Positions 4,267 to 5,620 of a stretch of 5,620 bases of DNA are shown piece after piece. The notes under the pieces were generated by a model. The model did not search any database. It worked only from the letters and a program-made list of their open reading frames with translations, and had not been told where the DNA came from. Every line of letters begins with the position of its first letter. The stretch's first letter is position 1. Origin of the DNA: Candidatus Latescibacterota bacterium (GTDB taxonomy: Bacteria > Latescibacterota > UBA2968 > GCA-2709665); contig JASLMQ010000630.1 in assembly GCA_030746455.1 (NCBI GenBank), positions 1 to 5,620 on the forward strand, given 5' to 3'. The translations under genes were made by a program, and so were the position numbers.

Positions 4267-5620
4267 GTGCACCGGATTGCGACGCACAGTGGCTGTCGCG
4301 CATTCGCGGCGATCATCCTCGCCTCTTCTTCAACGCAGACACCTGGCCCGAGGTCGCGCAGAGGGCAACCGGCGTCATGGCAGACCAGCTCGATCGGACC
4401 CGGGAACACGCCGACGGTCCTCCCTATCCGCCCACGGCCAATGTCGAGCCCATTGGCCCCCTGCCCGGAACCGCCGTCGAGATCGCCGATTGGGGCCACC
4501 AGCTCATGAGCTCGGCCCTCGTCTATCGCCTCGATCCCAGTCCGTCGCGCCTCGCCGACATCAAGACCAAGCTGCGCGCCAGTGCCGAGTACTACCACGC
4601 CTGCTACGAGCGGAACCAGGAGGTCAACTGGTACGGCTCTAGCCGCGCGTCATGTTTCGCAGTTATCGACTGGCTCTGGGACGAGTTCACCCCCGAAGAG
4701 CGCCGCGAGATCGGCCTCCGACTGCTGGACCACACCGAGGAGGCGCTGGACAGACCCGGCATACTCCGACGCAACAGCGGCGACCACACCAGCGGCTTCT
4801 ACGGTGCCCCCAGCATCGCCTGGTTCGCCGGCCTGGCGCTCCACGGTGGGGGCGTCGACGACGACAGGGCCCTCGATTACCTGACCCGGGGTTACGAGGC
4901 CAACATGAGGCTGCTCGCCCACCGCGCCGAGACCTCAGGCGAGGACGGTGGCTCTGCGTCTCCTACCCTGGGCTACGCCTTCGGCGAGTATCCTTTTGCC
5001 GAGTGGAACTTCCTTCACACCTGGCTCTCGGCCACAGGTGAGGACATATCCCTCAACTGGCCTTACATCAGCCTCTTTCCGAGCTACGTATTCTGGAACT
5101 GGCTGCCCGGCGGCCTCGAGTTCGGATATGGCGACACACCCCACGTCGATAACAGGCTTCACCTGGGATCTATGTACACCCACATGTCGCACATCATGCA
5201 TCTCTACGGCGAGGCCGATCCCGATCGCGCCGCGCTGGCGAGATATGTGCGCGACTTGGCGGGCGGCGACTTCACCACCCGCAAGTGGTCGGTCTACCCC
5301 TTCTTGCTGTCCCGGCTCGAGCAGGCGCCACGGGCCAGCCGCCCCGACAGGCTGCCACCGGCCCGGTTCTTCAGACGTATGGGCCAGCTCTTCATGCGCT
5401 CTGGCAGCGGCGACGATGACACCTACGCCCTTTTCGCTTGCGATGGGTCGCTCCGCAGTCATCGCCATTACGACGCCACCCACTTCACTATCTACAGGTC
5501 CGGGCATCTCGCGCTTGACACGGGCACGCGCCAGGGCAATACAGACAACCTGCAGAACTACTTCGCGCAGACCGTTGCCCACAACTGCATCTTGATCAAG
5601 ATGCCTGGGGAGCCGCCGTC
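4263..5620 (+). CDS. Heparinase II/III-family protein (3' end beyond window)
   Basis: About 452 residues are visible and the frame is still open at the edge. The N-terminus reads HPRLFFNADTWPE (18-30), the usual opening of heparinase-like proteins. An alpha-helical toroid-type region with many Trp and Tyr follows, including NSGDHTSGFYGAP (171-183) and GEDGGSASPTLGY (226-238). The heparinase II/III beta domain begins near 374 with MGQLFMRSGSGDDDTYALFACDG. It contains HRHYDATHF (400-408, with the HxHxD arrangement), YRSGHLALDTGT and NYFAQTVAHNCILI (432-445). In characterised polysaccharide lyase families 12, 15 and 21 (heparinase II, alginate or oligoalginate lyases) His and Tyr residues in the equivalent regions catalyse beta-elimination at uronic acids. 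I assign His178-region, Tyr238 and His402 only by pattern. No signal peptide is visible, so a cytoplasmic oligosaccharide lyase is plausible. The start overlaps the amidohydrolase stop by four bases. The substrate cannot be read from the sequence. Confidence 0.9.
   Translation, partial: MSAPDCDAQWLSRIRGDHPRLFFNADTWPEVAQRATGVMADQLDRTREHADGPPYPPTANVEPIGPLPGTAVEIADWGHQLMSSALVYRLDPSPSRLADIKTKLRASAEYYHACYERNQEVNWYGSSRASCFAVIDWLWDEFTPEERREIGLRLLDHTEEALDRPGILRRNSGDHTSGFYGAPSIAWFAGLALHGGGVDDDRALDYLTRGYEANMRLLAHRAETSGEDGGSASPTLGYAFGEYPFAEWNFLHTWLSATGEDISLNWPYISLFPSYVFWNWLPGGLEFGYGDTPHVDNRLHLGSMYTHMSHIMHLYGEADPDRAALARYVRDLAGGDFTTRKWSVYPFLLSRLEQAPRASRPDRLPPARFFRRMGQLFMRSGSGDDDTYALFACDGSLRSHRHYDATHFTIYRSGHLALDTGTRQGNTDNLQNYFAQTVAHNCILIKMPGEPP

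Noticed and set aside
3367..4287. Long minus-strand open frame (306 codons) opposite the amidohydrolase gene
   Set aside because: It is a shadow of a GC-rich gene. The opposite strand carries clear family motifs through the whole stretch, while this frame shows none.
4935..5595. Open frames of 215 codons on each strand within the heparinase-family gene
   Set aside because: Both are out of phase with the motif-bearing frame, are Pro/Arg/Ser-rich or low in pattern, and arise from GC-rich codon bias.

Overview
The window looks like chromosomal DNA from a GC-rich, free-living, menaquinone-using bacterium, or a bin from an environmental metagenome. The secreted protein with paired EF-hand/dockerin-like calcium loops, the SUMF1-type domain and the heparinase-family enzyme fit uncultured FCB or PVC-related lineages such as Latescibacterota, Hydrogenedentota or Planctomycetota. 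That placement is inferred from gene style only, with no phylogenetic marker read.

Left part, minus strand, read from right to left. At 2821..1703 is a secreted protein with a signal peptide, two calcium loops and a formylglycine-generating-enzyme-like (SUMF1/PvdO) domain. Its stop overlaps the start at 1706 of a lipoprotein with an SLBB-like segment. That frame runs into a stop at 1305, while a CHAP-like cysteine peptidase or amidase domain continues in another frame to 856 and carries an in-frame TAG at 1230..1228. The lipoprotein/CHAP block therefore looks like one gene broken by a frameshift and a nonsense codon, or two genes of which the second is broken. A hairpin (792-828) lies just beyond its end. 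After a 279-base gap comes a UbiE/MenG quinone methyltransferase (576 down to the window edge, C-terminus missing).

Right part, plus strand. A 305-base divergent intergenic region (2822-3126) carries two good sigma-70-like promoters facing away from each other, with their -35 boxes embedded in a perfect 8-base inverted repeat. The plus-strand promoter serves a two-gene unit. The first gene is an amidohydrolase-superfamily enzyme (3127-4266) of the Atu3266/EF0837 deacetylase type. The second overlaps it by four bases (ATGA) and is a heparinase II/III-family protein (from 4263, running off the right edge). The pairing suggests breakdown of an acidic, possibly N-acylated, polysaccharide or oligosaccharide: the lyase would cleave it and the amidohydrolase would act on an acylated or cyclic product.

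The points most worth a second look are the amidohydrolase's altered metal-ligand set, its coupling to the heparinase-family gene, the disrupted SLBB-CHAP gene, and the symmetrical divergent promoter region. Nothing here proves a wholly new system. There is no CRISPR array, rRNA, recognisable tRNA or transposase.
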